Assembly (NCBI RefSeq): GCF_001957125.1
Contig: NZ_MPHJ01000006.1
Span: 1-64,000, forward strand
DNA length: 64,000 nucleotides
From: Shewanella sp. UCD-KL12
Lineage (GTDB): Bacteria > Pseudomonadota > Gammaproteobacteria > Enterobacterales > Shewanellaceae
Direction of reading: 5' to 3'
In this document: piece after piece, positions 11,259-20,166 of the stretch
Layout: each line of letters opens with the position of its first letter
How positions within the stretch are numbered: position 1 is the first letter of the stretch
Notes under the pieces: model-generated
The model's input: the letters and a program-made list of their open reading frames with translations, nothing else
Told to the model about the DNA's origin: nothing
Database searches by the model: none
Made by a program: the position numbers and the translations under genes

Positions 11259-13466
11259 CTATAACCGTCTGGCTTCGCTAACACCGTCAACCTGATTTAT
11301 CTTAGACAGCACTTTCGATAAGCCATCGAGATTATATAGCTCAAGCTCCAGCTCTATGGCCGCAGTTTGCGTTTTCACATCTGATGATGAGCTCATTGCC
11401 ATCACATGCGTTTTCTCAGCTGCCAGCACTGAGGTCAAATCACGGAGTAATCCTGAACGGTCACTAGCAATAATCCGTAAACGAATTTTATAACCACCAG
11501 AGTAGTTCTCGCCCCAAACAACATCCACTGCGCGTTCAGGATGCGCACGCGTTAGCTCTTTTATCTGATCGCAATCAGCTCGGTGAACAGATATGCCACG
11601 GCCTTTAGTAATAAAGCCAAAGATTTCATCGCCAGGTACTGGCTGACAGCACTTTGCAATATGACTCATCAAGTTGCCGACACCACTTACTTCAACCTGG
11701 CCTTTACCTTTTCTTCCACCTTTGCTTTGGCTTTTCTTAACGAGGTCCTCTACAACCTCCTCATCAGACACTTCATGTTTGCGCATCTGACTTTGAACGT
11801 GATTAACGACTTGATTGAGCCTAACATCCCCACCACCGATCCCAGCCAAAAGATCATCCATGCTGACCATGTTAAAACGCTCGACTGCTGTTTGTGCATC
11901 TTTAAGCTTGAGCCCGGCACGAGATAGCTCAGTTTCAAGCATCTCACGACCAGCGACGATATTTTTGTCTCTGTCTTGCTGCTTAAACCAATGCTGTATT
12001 TTTGAGCGAGCACGGGAGGAGCGGATATAGCCTAAATTCGGGTTTAGCCAGTCACGCTTAGGGTTAGGGTGCTTAGAGGTAATGATCTCTATGCGTTGCC
12101 CCGTTTCTACCTGATAGGTAAATGGCACGATACGCCCGTCAACTTTTGCACCAATACATTTATGGCCCACATGGGAATGAATATAGTAAGCAAAATCTAG
12201 CACAGTTGAACCAAGGGGAAGATCGACCACTTCACCGTTAGGCGTAAACACATAGACCCTATCTTCGAAAACTTGACTACGCACCTCTTCAACTAAATTA
12301 CCGCTTTCAGCCACATCCTCTTGCCACTGTAAAATCTTACGTAGCCAGTTTATCTTCTCTTCATAACCGCTCTGCTTACCACCACTGGTGCCCTCTTTAT
12401 ATTTCCAATGAGCGGCGACCCCAAGCTCTGCATCTTCATGCATCTGTTCGGTACGGATCTGAATTTCAACTGTCTTACCTTCTGGGCCAACGACAATAGT
12501 GTGGATAGATTGATAGCCATTGGGTTTTGGGTTGGCAACATAATCATCAAATTCACGAGGAATATGATGCCAAAGGGTGTGCACCACGCCTAAGGCGCCA
12601 TAACAATCTTGTAGTCTATCTGTCACTATGCGGACAGCACGCACATCGAAGAGCTCATCAAACTTAAGATCTTTACCCTTCATCTTTTTCCAGATGCTAT
12701 AGATGTGCTTAGGGCGACCATAAACTTTGGCTCTGATCTGATCTTTATCTAATCGCTCTTGTAGCTGGGTAACAAAATCATCAATGAAGGTTTCACGATC
12801 CAATCGCTTACCATCGAGTTGCTTCGCTATATCTTTGTAGGTTTCTGGGTGCAGGTAGCGAAAAGAGATATCCTCCAGCTCCCACTTTAACTGACCAATT
12901 CCCAATCTGTTAGCAAGTGGTGCATAGATGTCAGCAATTTCCCGCGCAACCAAGACCCGCGTCTCTTCATCTGCATTTTTAATTTCACGGAGTAAACAGA
13001 TACGCTCAGCGAGCTTGATAACCACTGCACGGACATCTTCAACCATGGCCAGTAACATGCGGCGAATATTATCTATCTGAGGCTCAGCGGTGCGTGATTG
13101 GTTATCAACTTTTAATGCACCTATAGCGTTCATAGTTTCAACACTACAAACCAGCGTGGCCAACTCCTTGCCAAAAGTCTCTTCGAGCGCCTCTTTTGAG
13201 AGAATGCCAGCTTCATATACGACAAAGAGTACTGAAGCTTGAAGGGTCTCAATATCCATATTCAATGGCGCTAAGATCTCTATCATCTCCCTCGCGCGCT
13301 GGGTCAAACTTAGATCGCTTTCAGAGGCTTGCGACACCATAGATTCAATCTGGCCGATCAGTTCAAGTAGAGTTTGCGCTTCATCAGTATCACTGATGTA
13401 ACGGTTAACCCACTCCTCTAGTTGGAAATCCGGATCACTAAAGTGTGCTTCTCGAACTGATACCAT
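11259..13466 (-). CDS. relA: GTP pyrophosphokinase RelA (stringent response synthetase I)
   Basis: This ribosome-associated enzyme makes (p)ppGpp when uncharged tRNA is in the A site. The order of domains is an N-terminal pseudo-hydrolase HD region (about 50-200), the synthetase (about 240-360, with GRPKHIYSIWKKM, LFDVRAVRIV and NGYQSIHT), TGS (about 410-470, VVDLPLGSTVLDFAYYIHS), a conserved-cysteine region (IAKCCQPVPGDEI, HRADCDQI) and a C-terminal ACT domain. At 735 residues it is full length. The canonical HD hydrolase signature is not evident, as expected for RelA rather than SpoT. It is followed by its own terminator and then the repeat element before mazG. Confidence 0.96.
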   Translation of the reverse strand: MVSVREAHFSDPDFQLEEWVNRYISDTDEAQTLLELIGQIESMVSQASESDLSLTQRAREMIEILAPLNMDIETLQASVLFVVYEAGILSKEALEETFGKELATLVCSVETMNAIGALKVDNQSRTAEPQIDNIRRMLLAMVEDVRAVVIKLAERICLLREIKNADEETRVLVAREIADIYAPLANRLGIGQLKWELEDISFRYLHPETYKDIAKQLDGKRLDRETFIDDFVTQLQERLDKDQIRAKVYGRPKHIYSIWKKMKGKDLKFDELFDVRAVRIVTDRLQDCYGALGVVHTLWHHIPREFDDYVANPKPNGYQSIHTIVVGPEGKTVEIQIRTEQMHEDAELGVAAHWKYKEGTSGGKQSGYEEKINWLRKILQWQEDVAESGNLVEEVRSQVFEDRVYVFTPNGEVVDLPLGSTVLDFAYYIHSHVGHKCIGAKVDGRIVPFTYQVETGQRIEIITSKHPNPKRDWLNPNLGYIRSSRARSKIQHWFKQQDRDKNIVAGREMLETELSRAGLKLKDAQTAVERFNMVSMDDLLAGIGGGDVRLNQVVNHVQSQMRKHEVSDEEVVEDLVKKSQSKGGRKGKGQVEVSGVGNLMSHIAKCCQPVPGDEIFGFITKGRGISVHRADCDQIKELTRAHPERAVDVVWGENYSGGYKIRLRIIASDRSGLLRDLTSVLAAEKTHVMAMSSSSDVKTQTAAIELELELYNLDGLSKVLSKINQVDGVSEARRL

Positions 13467-13597
13467 CTGAAATACGTCCTTAATCTGATGTATAAAATTG
13501 AGTTAGGGATTCCTCCCAAACAGAATTACCTATCTTCAGCATTCCTGTTGCATTGTCAATTAACAAACGCTGACTAAAGCGCTAATGAGCTATTTTT

Positions 13598-14959
13598 TCA
13601 GCTCTTATCTAACTCAAACAATGCCATGGCTTCGATATGGTGGGTTTGAGGAAACATATCAACTAAACCTAACTTGACCAATTTGTAGCCATGCTTGAGC
13701 AAAGGCTCACTATCTCTTGCCAAACTGGCAGGATTACAAGAAACATAAACAATCGACTTAGGCTTCATCTTCTTCAGCCACTGCAAACTTTCAAACGCGC
13801 CCGCTCTTGCTGGGTCTAAAAGTAGCTTATCGACTTTACCAAGCCAAGGCTCCTTTGAGATATCAGCGCTGAGATCGGTATGAAAGAAGGAGACATTGGT
13901 TAAATCACTTAACTTGGCATTAATCTTAGCTTGATGCACCATCTCTGGTACCCCTTCAACTCCGATCACCTTTCCACCTTTTTTCGCTAAAGGTAGGCTG
14001 AAATTCCCCACACCACAGAAAAGGTCTAACACATTTTCATCAGCCTTCACCGACAGCCAATCTACCGCCTGGTCAACCATAGCTTGGTTCATCTGCGCAT
14101 TGACTTGGACAAAATTACCCGGAGTGAAACTAAGCTTCACATCATCTCCGAGACCATAATGGGGCAGGTCTTCATCACCATTTGCCAGCGACTTCAACTC
14201 ATCACCAACCAAGGTTAAATCAGATTCATTTCCTTGAATGATGAGTTTAACGTGATGCTGCTTTGCAAACTCAGTGACCTTATTGATATCGTTAGTCGAG
14301 AATTCTTTGGTCGTCCTAATCACAGAGAAAAGACCATTATCAGCTTCAATCAACTCCACATGACCTAAGGCTTTTTTACCTGACAGGCTGTTTAATAATG
14401 CCGACAAAGGTGAAATCAACTCGGAAAGCGGCGTAGCAAGCACAGGGCACTGGTCGATTTTAATGACTTGCTTACTCGATTGCGCTCTAAAACCTAAGCT
14501 TGTCTGTTTTGTCCCTTTGTCATAATAGGTTGCAAGACGCGCGCGGCGACGATAGTGCCAAGGCGCACCAACAAGGGCTGATGAAAGAGACTCTGAGCGT
14601 GCATTACTCAGCTTCGCCATCAGATCGACCAAGGCATCTTCTTTATGTTGCCGCTGCTTATCAATATCTAGGTGCTGTAGGTCACAGCCACCACACTGCT
14701 CATAATGCGGACACAGGGGCAAAACACGATCATCTGATGGAGTAACGACGTCAAGCAATTTGGCTCTAGCATGACGTTTCTTTTGTTCAATCACTTGAAC
14801 TTGAGTCGTTTCTCCTGGCAAAGCACCTGGCACGAATATGATTTTTCCATCATGGTGGCCAATACCTGCACCTAAGTGATCTAACTGAGTCACCTGTAGA
14901 CTCATTTTGGCTGCCATCTGCTTAGATCTGTTTGGTTTTGCTTTAAAAAACTGTGCCAT
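13598..14959 (-). CDS. rlmD: 23S rRNA (uracil(1939)-C(5))-methyltransferase RlmD
   Basis: This SAM-dependent enzyme methylates U1939 of 23S rRNA. It has an N-terminal TRAM domain (about 20-80) and the iron-sulfur cysteines in [15 protein letters not shown] with a fourth in DQCPVL. The C-terminal methyltransferase has [26 protein letters not shown] and the catalytic cysteine in [15 protein letters not shown] start at the ATG at 14959 ([10 protein letters not shown]); the frame continues 13 codons upstream without recognisable similarity. It is 453 residues. It lies upstream of relA on the same strand and divergent from barA, the conserved rlmD/barA arrangement. Confidence 0.95.
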   Translation of the reverse strand: MAQFFKAKPNRSKQMAAKMSLQVTQLDHLGAGIGHHDGKIIFVPGALPGETTQVQVIEQKKRHARAKLLDVVTPSDDRVLPLCPHYEQCGGCDLQHLDIDKQRQHKEDALVDLMAKLSNARSESLSSALVGAPWHYRRRARLATYYDKGTKQTSLGFRAQSSKQVIKIDQCPVLATPLSELISPLSALLNSLSGKKALGHVELIEADNGLFSVIRTTKEFSTNDINKVTEFAKQHHVKLIIQGNESDLTLVGDELKSLANGDEDLPHYGLGDDVKLSFTPGNFVQVNAQMNQAMVDQAVDWLSVKADENVLDLFCGVGNFSLPLAKKGGKVIGVEGVPEMVHQAKINAKLSDLTNVSFFHTDLSADISKEPWLGKVDKLLLDPARAGAFESLQWLKKMKPKSIVYVSCNPASLARDSEPLLKHGYKLVKLGLVDMFPQTHHIEAMALFELDKS

Positions 14960-15074
14960 TGAGGCCTCTAAATCAATAATAATACTGGCCAAGACCAACC
15001 ACTTTCTGGCAGTCTAGTGAAACGTTTGTCAACAAACTGGTAGATTAGCTAACTTAATGAATAATGCCGATAAC

Positions 15075-17870
15075 ATGACCAAATACAGTCTCCGCTCTTG
15101 GGTACTTGTACTTGCGTTAGCGCCGACAATTCTAGTTGGTATTCTACTGGGCAGCTATTTTACCATAAATCGTTTCTATGAACTCGAACAAACTCTCATT
15201 GAACAAGGCAGTAATATTATTGAGCCACTCGCTATTGCAACAGCGATAGGCCTTGAGAAAAATGACTTTGAAAGCACCAAAAAGCTGATCACTGCAACAC
15301 AACTGAATAAAGCTTCACTTGTTCAATTCATCGCTATCTTTGACACCAATAATCGAGTGGTTGTCACCTCCCATCATTATAAAAATCATGAAATGATGCG
15401 TTACGATCACCCCTTCACTAGCTTGCTCAATACCCAGCTAGAACAGGTTGGTGACAGTATTATTCTTCGAACGCCAATATTTTCCTCTGATAATGAACTG
15501 CACCTCAACTCAGTTGATGACACCGACTCGGAACGGCTCGTCGCAACAAAGCTTGGATATATCGCGGTACTGGTTAATAAAGAGAATGCACTATTACAAC
15601 AACATCGCGCGGCTGTCGCTGCCTTCATCATTGTATTGATCGGTGTTCAGCTCAACCTATTGTTTACTTTTAGACTGGTTAAAAATGTCACCCAGCCCAT
15701 CACAGAGATGGTTAGGGTCGTCGCCAAAATACGTGAAGGTAAACTTGATACCCGAGTTGATGGTAGCTTTATCGGTGAACTTGATCTCCTCAAACGGGGG
15801 ATTAACGCCATGGCGGGATCGCTCGATGAATACCATGAAGAGATGCAACAGAATATCGATCAGGCCACCTCAGATTTAAGGGAAACCTTAGAACAGATTG
15901 AGATACAAAACGTCGAGCTTGATTTAGCCAAAAAACGTGCGCTTGAAGCCAGTAGAATAAAATCTGAATTCTTGGCAAATATGTCCCACGAGCTTAGAAC
16001 GCCACTTAATGGTGTGATTGGTTTTGCTAAGCAGCTATTAAAAACACCACTTCACTCCAGTCAGCAAGACTACATTAATACTATCGAGAAAAGTGCGACC
16101 AACCTACTTGGCATAATCAACGACATTCTCGACTTCTCCAAACTTGAAGCGGGTAAAATGGTCTTAGAAAATATGCCTTTTGCCCTAAGGGAAACCTTAG
16201 ACGATACCATCACCTTGCTTTCAAATAGCGCGAGAGAGAAAAATATCGAGTTAGTCGTCGATGTTGACCAATCGATACCCGAAGATCTATCCGGTGATGG
16301 AATGCGTATAAGCCAAATCATCACCAACTTAGTTGGCAATGCAATCAAATTTACAGATATAGGTAGTGTTCACCTAAAGCTTCAACTTATAGAGTCGAAG
16401 AATGAGAAGGTGAATCTTCGCTGTGAAGTGATTGATACAGGGATCGGCATCGATGAAAGTCAGCAAGAGTTTCTGTTCCAAGCTTTTGGACAAGCCGACT
16501 CATCAATATCTCGTCGCTTTGGTGGGACAGGTTTAGGTCTGATTATTACTAAACGCTTAGTGAATCGTATGGGTGGGCAAATTGGCTGTAACTCAAAGCC
16601 TAACTCAGGCTCGACATTCTGGTTTACGTTACCGTTAAATACCAGTCAATACCCCATAGGCCAGATTCAGGCAGTCGATAAGCTAGTCAATAAAACAGTG
16701 TTACTGCTTGAGCCAAGAGAGTTATCTAATAATACCTTAGACCGCCAAGTTAGACATTGGGGTATGCAAGTCACCAACTTACGTTCAAAAGATCAACTTA
16801 TTCATAGCTTTAAGAAAAATGATACCTATTTTGATTATGCTCTGATCAGTAATAAAGGCTTAGATAAAGACGAAGAGCTTGCGCCACAACTTGAATTGAT
16901 TAAATCTAGAAGTCGATACTTGCTCTTCATCAGTGGCGATCTCAACCACGAGCTTCACACCATACTGCCCTTTGCAGATAAAGTCCTCGCGGCGCCTGTT
17001 GGGGAGAAGCTGCTCGCACAAACACTTATCGACCCTCAACCGAATACAGAAAAACCAAAAGGGTCAGAACAATATAAGTTATCTGATGCAATTTCCAGAG
17101 AAACGATGAGTGTACTTGCAGTCGATGACAATCCAGCAAACCTTAAGCTTATTGATACATTACTCAAAGAGCTCGTTAGTCACGTATCTATTGTTGATAG
17201 CGGCCAAGGGGCCATAGCTCTCGCTAAAGAGAAAAGCTTTGACCTCATTTTTATGGACATTCAGATGCCTGGAACTGATGGCATCAGTGCGACGAAACAG
17301 ATTAGACAAAACTCCCTGAACCGTAATACGCCAATCATCGCGGTTACTGCCCATGCTATTGCAGAAGAGAGAGAGAGAATAGAGCAAAGTGGCATGGACG
17401 GGTATCTGCCCAAGCCGATTGATGAGGCTGCGCTAAAAAGTGTGATCAGTCGTTGGAAAACACGTCCTCGCTTCACTCACTTCGATCAATTTACCCTTAA
17501 CTGGGATCTCTGCTTAACCCAAGCTAACAACAAGAGTGATCTAGCCCTCGATATGCTTAAGATGCTCGTTGACTCCCTGCCTGACACTACCGAGCAGCTC
17601 GAAAGTGCTATGGCGAGCTTTGATGACAAGCTTATGCTTGCAACGGTACATAAGCTACATGGGGCAAGCTGCTATTGCGGTGTGCCAACAACACAGAAGC
17701 TTTGTCAGCAGATTGAATCGAGCTTAAAGCAAGGCGCTGTGATCGCAGAAGTGGAACCAGAAATACTAGAGTTACTTGATGAGCTAACTAAGGTAGAATC
17801 GGCAGCAAATCAAGTAATATCACAGTTATCAATGGATGTATTAGATGACAAACAAACTCGGCTTCTTTAA
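15075..17870 (+). CDS. barA: Hybrid sensor histidine kinase BarA
   Basis: This is the tripartite kinase that phosphorylates the response regulator UvrY/GacA and so controls CsrB-type RNAs. I start at the ATG at 15075, because MTKYSLRSWVLVLALAPT matches the E. coli BarA N terminus; an in-frame ATG 18 nt upstream (15057) is also possible. Two membrane segments (about 8-30 and 180-200) flank a periplasmic domain, followed by HAMP, HisKA with His305 in FLANMSHELRTPLNG, and HATPase with GGTGLGLIITKRL. A central region (about 545-655) looks like a receiver fold but lacks a clear phospho-acceptor. The true receiver has Asp728 (IFMDIQMPG), and the HPt domain has His859 (VHKLHGASCYCGVP). Its 3' end overlaps the next gene by 26 nt. 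Confidence 0.95.
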   Translation: MTKYSLRSWVLVLALAPTILVGILLGSYFTINRFYELEQTLIEQGSNIIEPLAIATAIGLEKNDFESTKKLITATQLNKASLVQFIAIFDTNNRVVVTSHHYKNHEMMRYDHPFTSLLNTQLEQVGDSIILRTPIFSSDNELHLNSVDDTDSERLVATKLGYIAVLVNKENALLQQHRAAVAAFIIVLIGVQLNLLFTFRLVKNVTQPITEMVRVVAKIREGKLDTRVDGSFIGELDLLKRGINAMAGSLDEYHEEMQQNIDQATSDLRETLEQIEIQNVELDLAKKRALEASRIKSEFLANMSHELRTPLNGVIGFAKQLLKTPLHSSQQDYINTIEKSATNLLGIINDILDFSKLEAGKMVLENMPFALRETLDDTITLLSNSAREKNIELVVDVDQSIPEDLSGDGMRISQIITNLVGNAIKFTDIGSVHLKLQLIESKNEKVNLRCEVIDTGIGIDESQQEFLFQAFGQADSSISRRFGGTGLGLIITKRLVNRMGGQIGCNSKPNSGSTFWFTLPLNTSQYPIGQIQAVDKLVNKTVLLLEPRELSNNTLDRQVRHWGMQVTNLRSKDQLIHSFKKNDTYFDYALISNKGLDKDEELAPQLELIKSRSRYLLFISGDLNHELHTILPFADKVLAAPVGEKLLAQTLIDPQPNTEKPKGSEQYKLSDAISRETMSVLAVDDNPANLKLIDTLLKELVSHVSIVDSGQGAIALAKEKSFDLIFMDIQMPGTDGISATKQIRQNSLNRNTPIIAVTAHAIAEERERIEQSGMDGYLPKPIDEAALKSVISRWKTRPRFTHFDQFTLNWDLCLTQANNKSDLALDMLKMLVDSLPDTTEQLESAMASFDDKLMLATVHKLHGASCYCGVPTTQKLCQQIESSLKQGAVIAEVEPEILELLDELTKVESAANQVISQLSMDVLDDKQTRLL

Positions 17871-18450
17871 ACGTGTAAAAGCATTAGACTTTCAGCAGAA
17901 GAAAGTATTTGCCATCGCCCTATGCCAGCGCATGCTGCCTAACTATCAACTTTTTTCAGAAGTTTGTGAATTTGGCGATCCACAAGTGTTGGATACGACC
18001 CTGAATCTTCTCTGGCAGTCTGTCTACGATAATAAACTCAAACTCAATATCGATATCTATTTAGAGAGATTAGATCTAAACACGCCAGATCCCGCTGACT
18101 ATGATGTCTATGGTGTGTACCCTGCAATGGATGCAGCAACTGCACTTATTGCACTGCTAAGTGCGATACAAAGCAAAGTCGAAGAAGATATCGTTAATAT
18201 CAGTAAACTCTCCTCTAGTACTGTGGCCAACTATATCGAAGCGATTTCTGATGTAGAGCTTGACGAAGACGCCTTCGATGACTACATCTTTAATCATGAA
18301 GTGATGGTTGAAGAGAAAGAGCTACAATCTATGCTGCTTCAGTTGATTGAAGATAATCCAAAACTAAAAGCAGATTTTATCAAGTCTTTACGTAATGAGA
18401 TAATTGAAGCAGGCGTGTCAAACATAGGAATTGGGCGACCAGAAGCCTAA
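17845..18450 (+). CDS. DUF416 family protein (YjaG-like)
   Basis: This is a conserved cytoplasmic protein of 201 residues with unknown function. The similarity to E. coli YjaG is recognisable in CQRMLPNYQLFSEVCEFGD, DYDVYGVYPAMDAATAL and the C-terminal LRNEIIEAGVSNIGI. The protein is acidic and mostly helical, with no signal peptide or membrane segment. It starts inside the last codons of barA (26-nt overlap in another frame). The start is supported because family similarity begins close to the N terminus, so the overlap looks genuine and the two genes are probably co-transcribed and possibly coupled. Confidence 0.88.
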   Translation: MTNKLGFFKRVKALDFQQKKVFAIALCQRMLPNYQLFSEVCEFGDPQVLDTTLNLLWQSVYDNKLKLNIDIYLERLDLNTPDPADYDVYGVYPAMDAATALIALLSAIQSKVEEDIVNISKLSSSTVANYIEAISDVELDEDAFDDYIFNHEVMVEEKELQSMLLQLIEDNPKLKADFIKSLRNEIIEAGVSNIGIGRPEA

Positions 18451-18486
18451 TAATAGGGCCTATTTACCTTTTATGGTTGTTGTAGC

Positions 18487-18792
18487 ATGCGAAAATTGAT
18501 TTATGAAGGTTTTGTACTGACAAATGCAGAGGGACTTACTGATACTTGGAAGCTTACTATAGGTGAGCAAAGTAGAGTGGGTTCCTTGTTTGAACTAAGA
18601 CGTCAGGTCAACTTTTTCTTAGAGCTGGGTGTGCTGCCTCCCATTAAAGATCCACTCGCTACACGCCAAGTGACGGTTGGCCTTAAAAAAGCTCCCCCGA
18701 TCTCTGCCAAGCCTAAAGCTTTACAACATAAAACAATAAAGTTAAAAAAGAGTAAGGTTTCCTCTCGCCGACAAAAAGCTAACCAAGCTTAA
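18487..18792 (+). CDS. Small basic protein of unknown function
   Basis: I do not recognise a domain. The product is 101 residues. The first 60 have an ordinary folded-protein composition (MRKLIYEGFVLTNAEGLTD, then SLFELRRQVNFFLELGVLPP). The last 35 are strongly basic, with many Lys/Arg and Ser and no acidic residues (KKAPPISAKPK, KLKKSKVSSRRQK), suggesting nucleic-acid binding or a disordered tail (inference). It follows the DUF416 gene by 36 bp on the same strand without an obvious terminator between them. The ribosome site is weak. Codon use and position support a real gene. Confidence 0.65.
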   Translation: MRKLIYEGFVLTNAEGLTDTWKLTIGEQSRVGSLFELRRQVNFFLELGVLPPIKDPLATRQVTVGLKKAPPISAKPKALQHKTIKLKKSKVSSRRQKANQA

Positions 18793-18845
18793 ACTTATCG
18801 CTAATTCGCCATCATCTATAGTTGTGGTACTTTAGTTTACTGATA

Positions 18846-18920
18846 GGTGCAGTACCGCTCAGACTAATACCGTTAAAAGTAATACCGTTCACAGTAGCAC
18901 TGTTCAAAGTAACACCGATC
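18846..18920. repeat. Degenerate 15-bp tandem repeat, five units
   Basis: Five consecutive 15-bp units align without gaps: GGTGCAGTACCGCTC, AGACTAATACCGTTA, AAAGTAATACCGTTC, ACAGTAGCACTGTTC and AAAGTAACACCGATC. The consensus is close to AAAGTAATACCGTTC. It lies in the gap upstream of the AEC transporter gene and is not coding in any long frame. Confidence 0.75.
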
Positions 18921-18959
18921 TAAGCAAATCATTTACGTTAACTATTAGGAAGGAAGTTA

Positions 18960-19949
18960 ATGCCCGCTATTTTTACCCCACTATTTGCCGTTCTTGGGAT
19001 CATGCTTTTAGGCTCATTCGTTCAGAAGTTGAGGATTTTGTCCTCAGACACAGATCAAGTGTTAAACCAATACGTTTATTACATCGCTTTTCCAGCGATT
19101 ATGCTGATTGCTTTAGCCGAGACACCGATAGATGGGATTATGCAGTGGGGCTTTATTGCAGGTTATAGCTTAGCGATGTTGATCACCTACCTACTGGTTA
19201 TATTTATTTCCTATCGAACCAATAAAGGGCGTACAGATATTGCAGCCCTTCGCGCGTTAAACACGACATTTGGTAATTGCGCTTTTATCGGTATGCCGCT
19301 ACTCACAATCTTGTTTCCTCAACACCCAAATGCATTAACCGCAGCAGCCATAGCCACGTTATTATCAGTGATCGTTTTTGCTTTTGTACTGGTTACCATA
19401 GAGCTGTATCTAGGCCAAAAACAAACTTCACCTATCATTATCGTGTCTCAGTCCCTAATTCAAAACCCAATCGTGATTGGCAGTAGCATAGGTGTCGCTT
19501 TATCAGCTCTTAATGTTGAGGTTAATCAATCTCTCTCAATCATGCTGCACCAAATCGGTATGACATCGAGCCCATGTGCCCTGTTTGCTATAGGCATGGT
19601 GCTAGTCAAAGCACGTGGCGACCAAGATAAGCCTTCCCTTGACACAAAAATAGCTAAAAGCTCATTTTCTACAACTAAACTAAATCATGTTGCAGAGTTA
19701 ATCTGGATAAATTTCTGTAAGCTAATTATCCAGCCTGTGCTAGCTTATCTGTTATTACGATTATTTGGTGTAAGTGGTGAGTTACTGATTATGGGCGTTT
19801 TATTAGCGGCATTGCCCACTGCAGCAAGTGTATTTTTACTTGCACAACGTTACCGAGTTAAATCAACTATTAGTGCTCAGGCCATCATGCTAGGCACCCT
19901 ATTAAGTATCATCTCTTTGCCGGCAATTGATTATTTGCTCAAGCTTTAA
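18960..19949 (+). CDS. AEC family (auxin efflux carrier-type) transporter
   Basis: This is an inner-membrane transporter of the AEC/PIN-like family. The protein (329 residues) has about ten hydrophobic segments in two blocks of five. They are separated by a short polar loop (about 220-245) and contain the family-type stretch TFGNCAFIGMPLL in the third or fourth helix. Members move organic acids, amino acids or other anions; the substrate here cannot be told from sequence. A GGAAGG ribosome site lies a few bases before the ATG. The gene stands alone and is flanked on both sides by degenerate tandem repeats. Confidence 0.88.
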   Translation: MPAIFTPLFAVLGIMLLGSFVQKLRILSSDTDQVLNQYVYYIAFPAIMLIALAETPIDGIMQWGFIAGYSLAMLITYLLVIFISYRTNKGRTDIAALRALNTTFGNCAFIGMPLLTILFPQHPNALTAAAIATLLSVIVFAFVLVTIELYLGQKQTSPIIIVSQSLIQNPIVIGSSIGVALSALNVEVNQSLSIMLHQIGMTSSPCALFAIGMVLVKARGDQDKPSLDTKIAKSSFSTTKLNHVAELIWINFCKLIIQPVLAYLLLRLFGVSGELLIMGVLLAALPTAASVFLLAQRYRVKSTISAQAIMLGTLLSIISLPAIDYLLKL

Positions 19950-19973
19950 AGCACTCAATAGGGATTTATATTT

Positions 19974-20021
19974 GAGTCGGTACCTGAGTTGGTATCTGAA
20001 TTAGTACCTGAATTTGTACTT
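19974..20021. repeat. Degenerate 12-bp tandem repeat, four units
   Basis: Four consecutive 12-bp units are present: GAGTCGGTACCT, GAGTTGGTATCT, GAATTAGTACCT and GAATTTGTACTT. A fifth, decayed unit may follow. The repeat begins 24 bp after the AEC transporter stop. Confidence 0.75.
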
Positions 20022-20108
20022 AAATTATTCCTAAGATATGTGCTCTTAGCGCTATAAGGTACAAGCCTGCACCATAGTTTTATTGAACGGAAATCACACA
20101 AAGCTTTA

Positions 20109-20124
20109 CTGTATATAAAATCAG
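20109..20124. promoter_or_regulatory. LexA box 1 upstream of recN
   Basis: CTGTATATAAAATCAG matches the CTG-N10-CAG SOS operator core, with one departure from CTGT-N8-ACAG. It lies 43-58 bp before the recN start. Confidence 0.75.
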
Positions 20125-20130
20125 TATATA

Positions 20131-20146
20131 CTGTTTAAAAACACAG
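20131..20146. promoter_or_regulatory. LexA box 2 upstream of recN
   Basis: CTGTTTAAAAACACAG is a perfect match to CTGT-N8-ACAG. It is centred 22 bp (two helical turns) from box 1, so cooperative repression of recN by LexA is likely. Confidence 0.85.
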
Positions 20147-20166
20147 TACATTAAAAGGGTGTCATT

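Noticed and set aside
11583..11927. Long ORF antisense to relA
   Set aside because: Same reason: it is fully inside relA with no start signal.
18846..18920. CRISPR-like array
   Set aside because: The units are contiguous and degenerate with no spacers and no cas genes, so they are simple tandem repeats.
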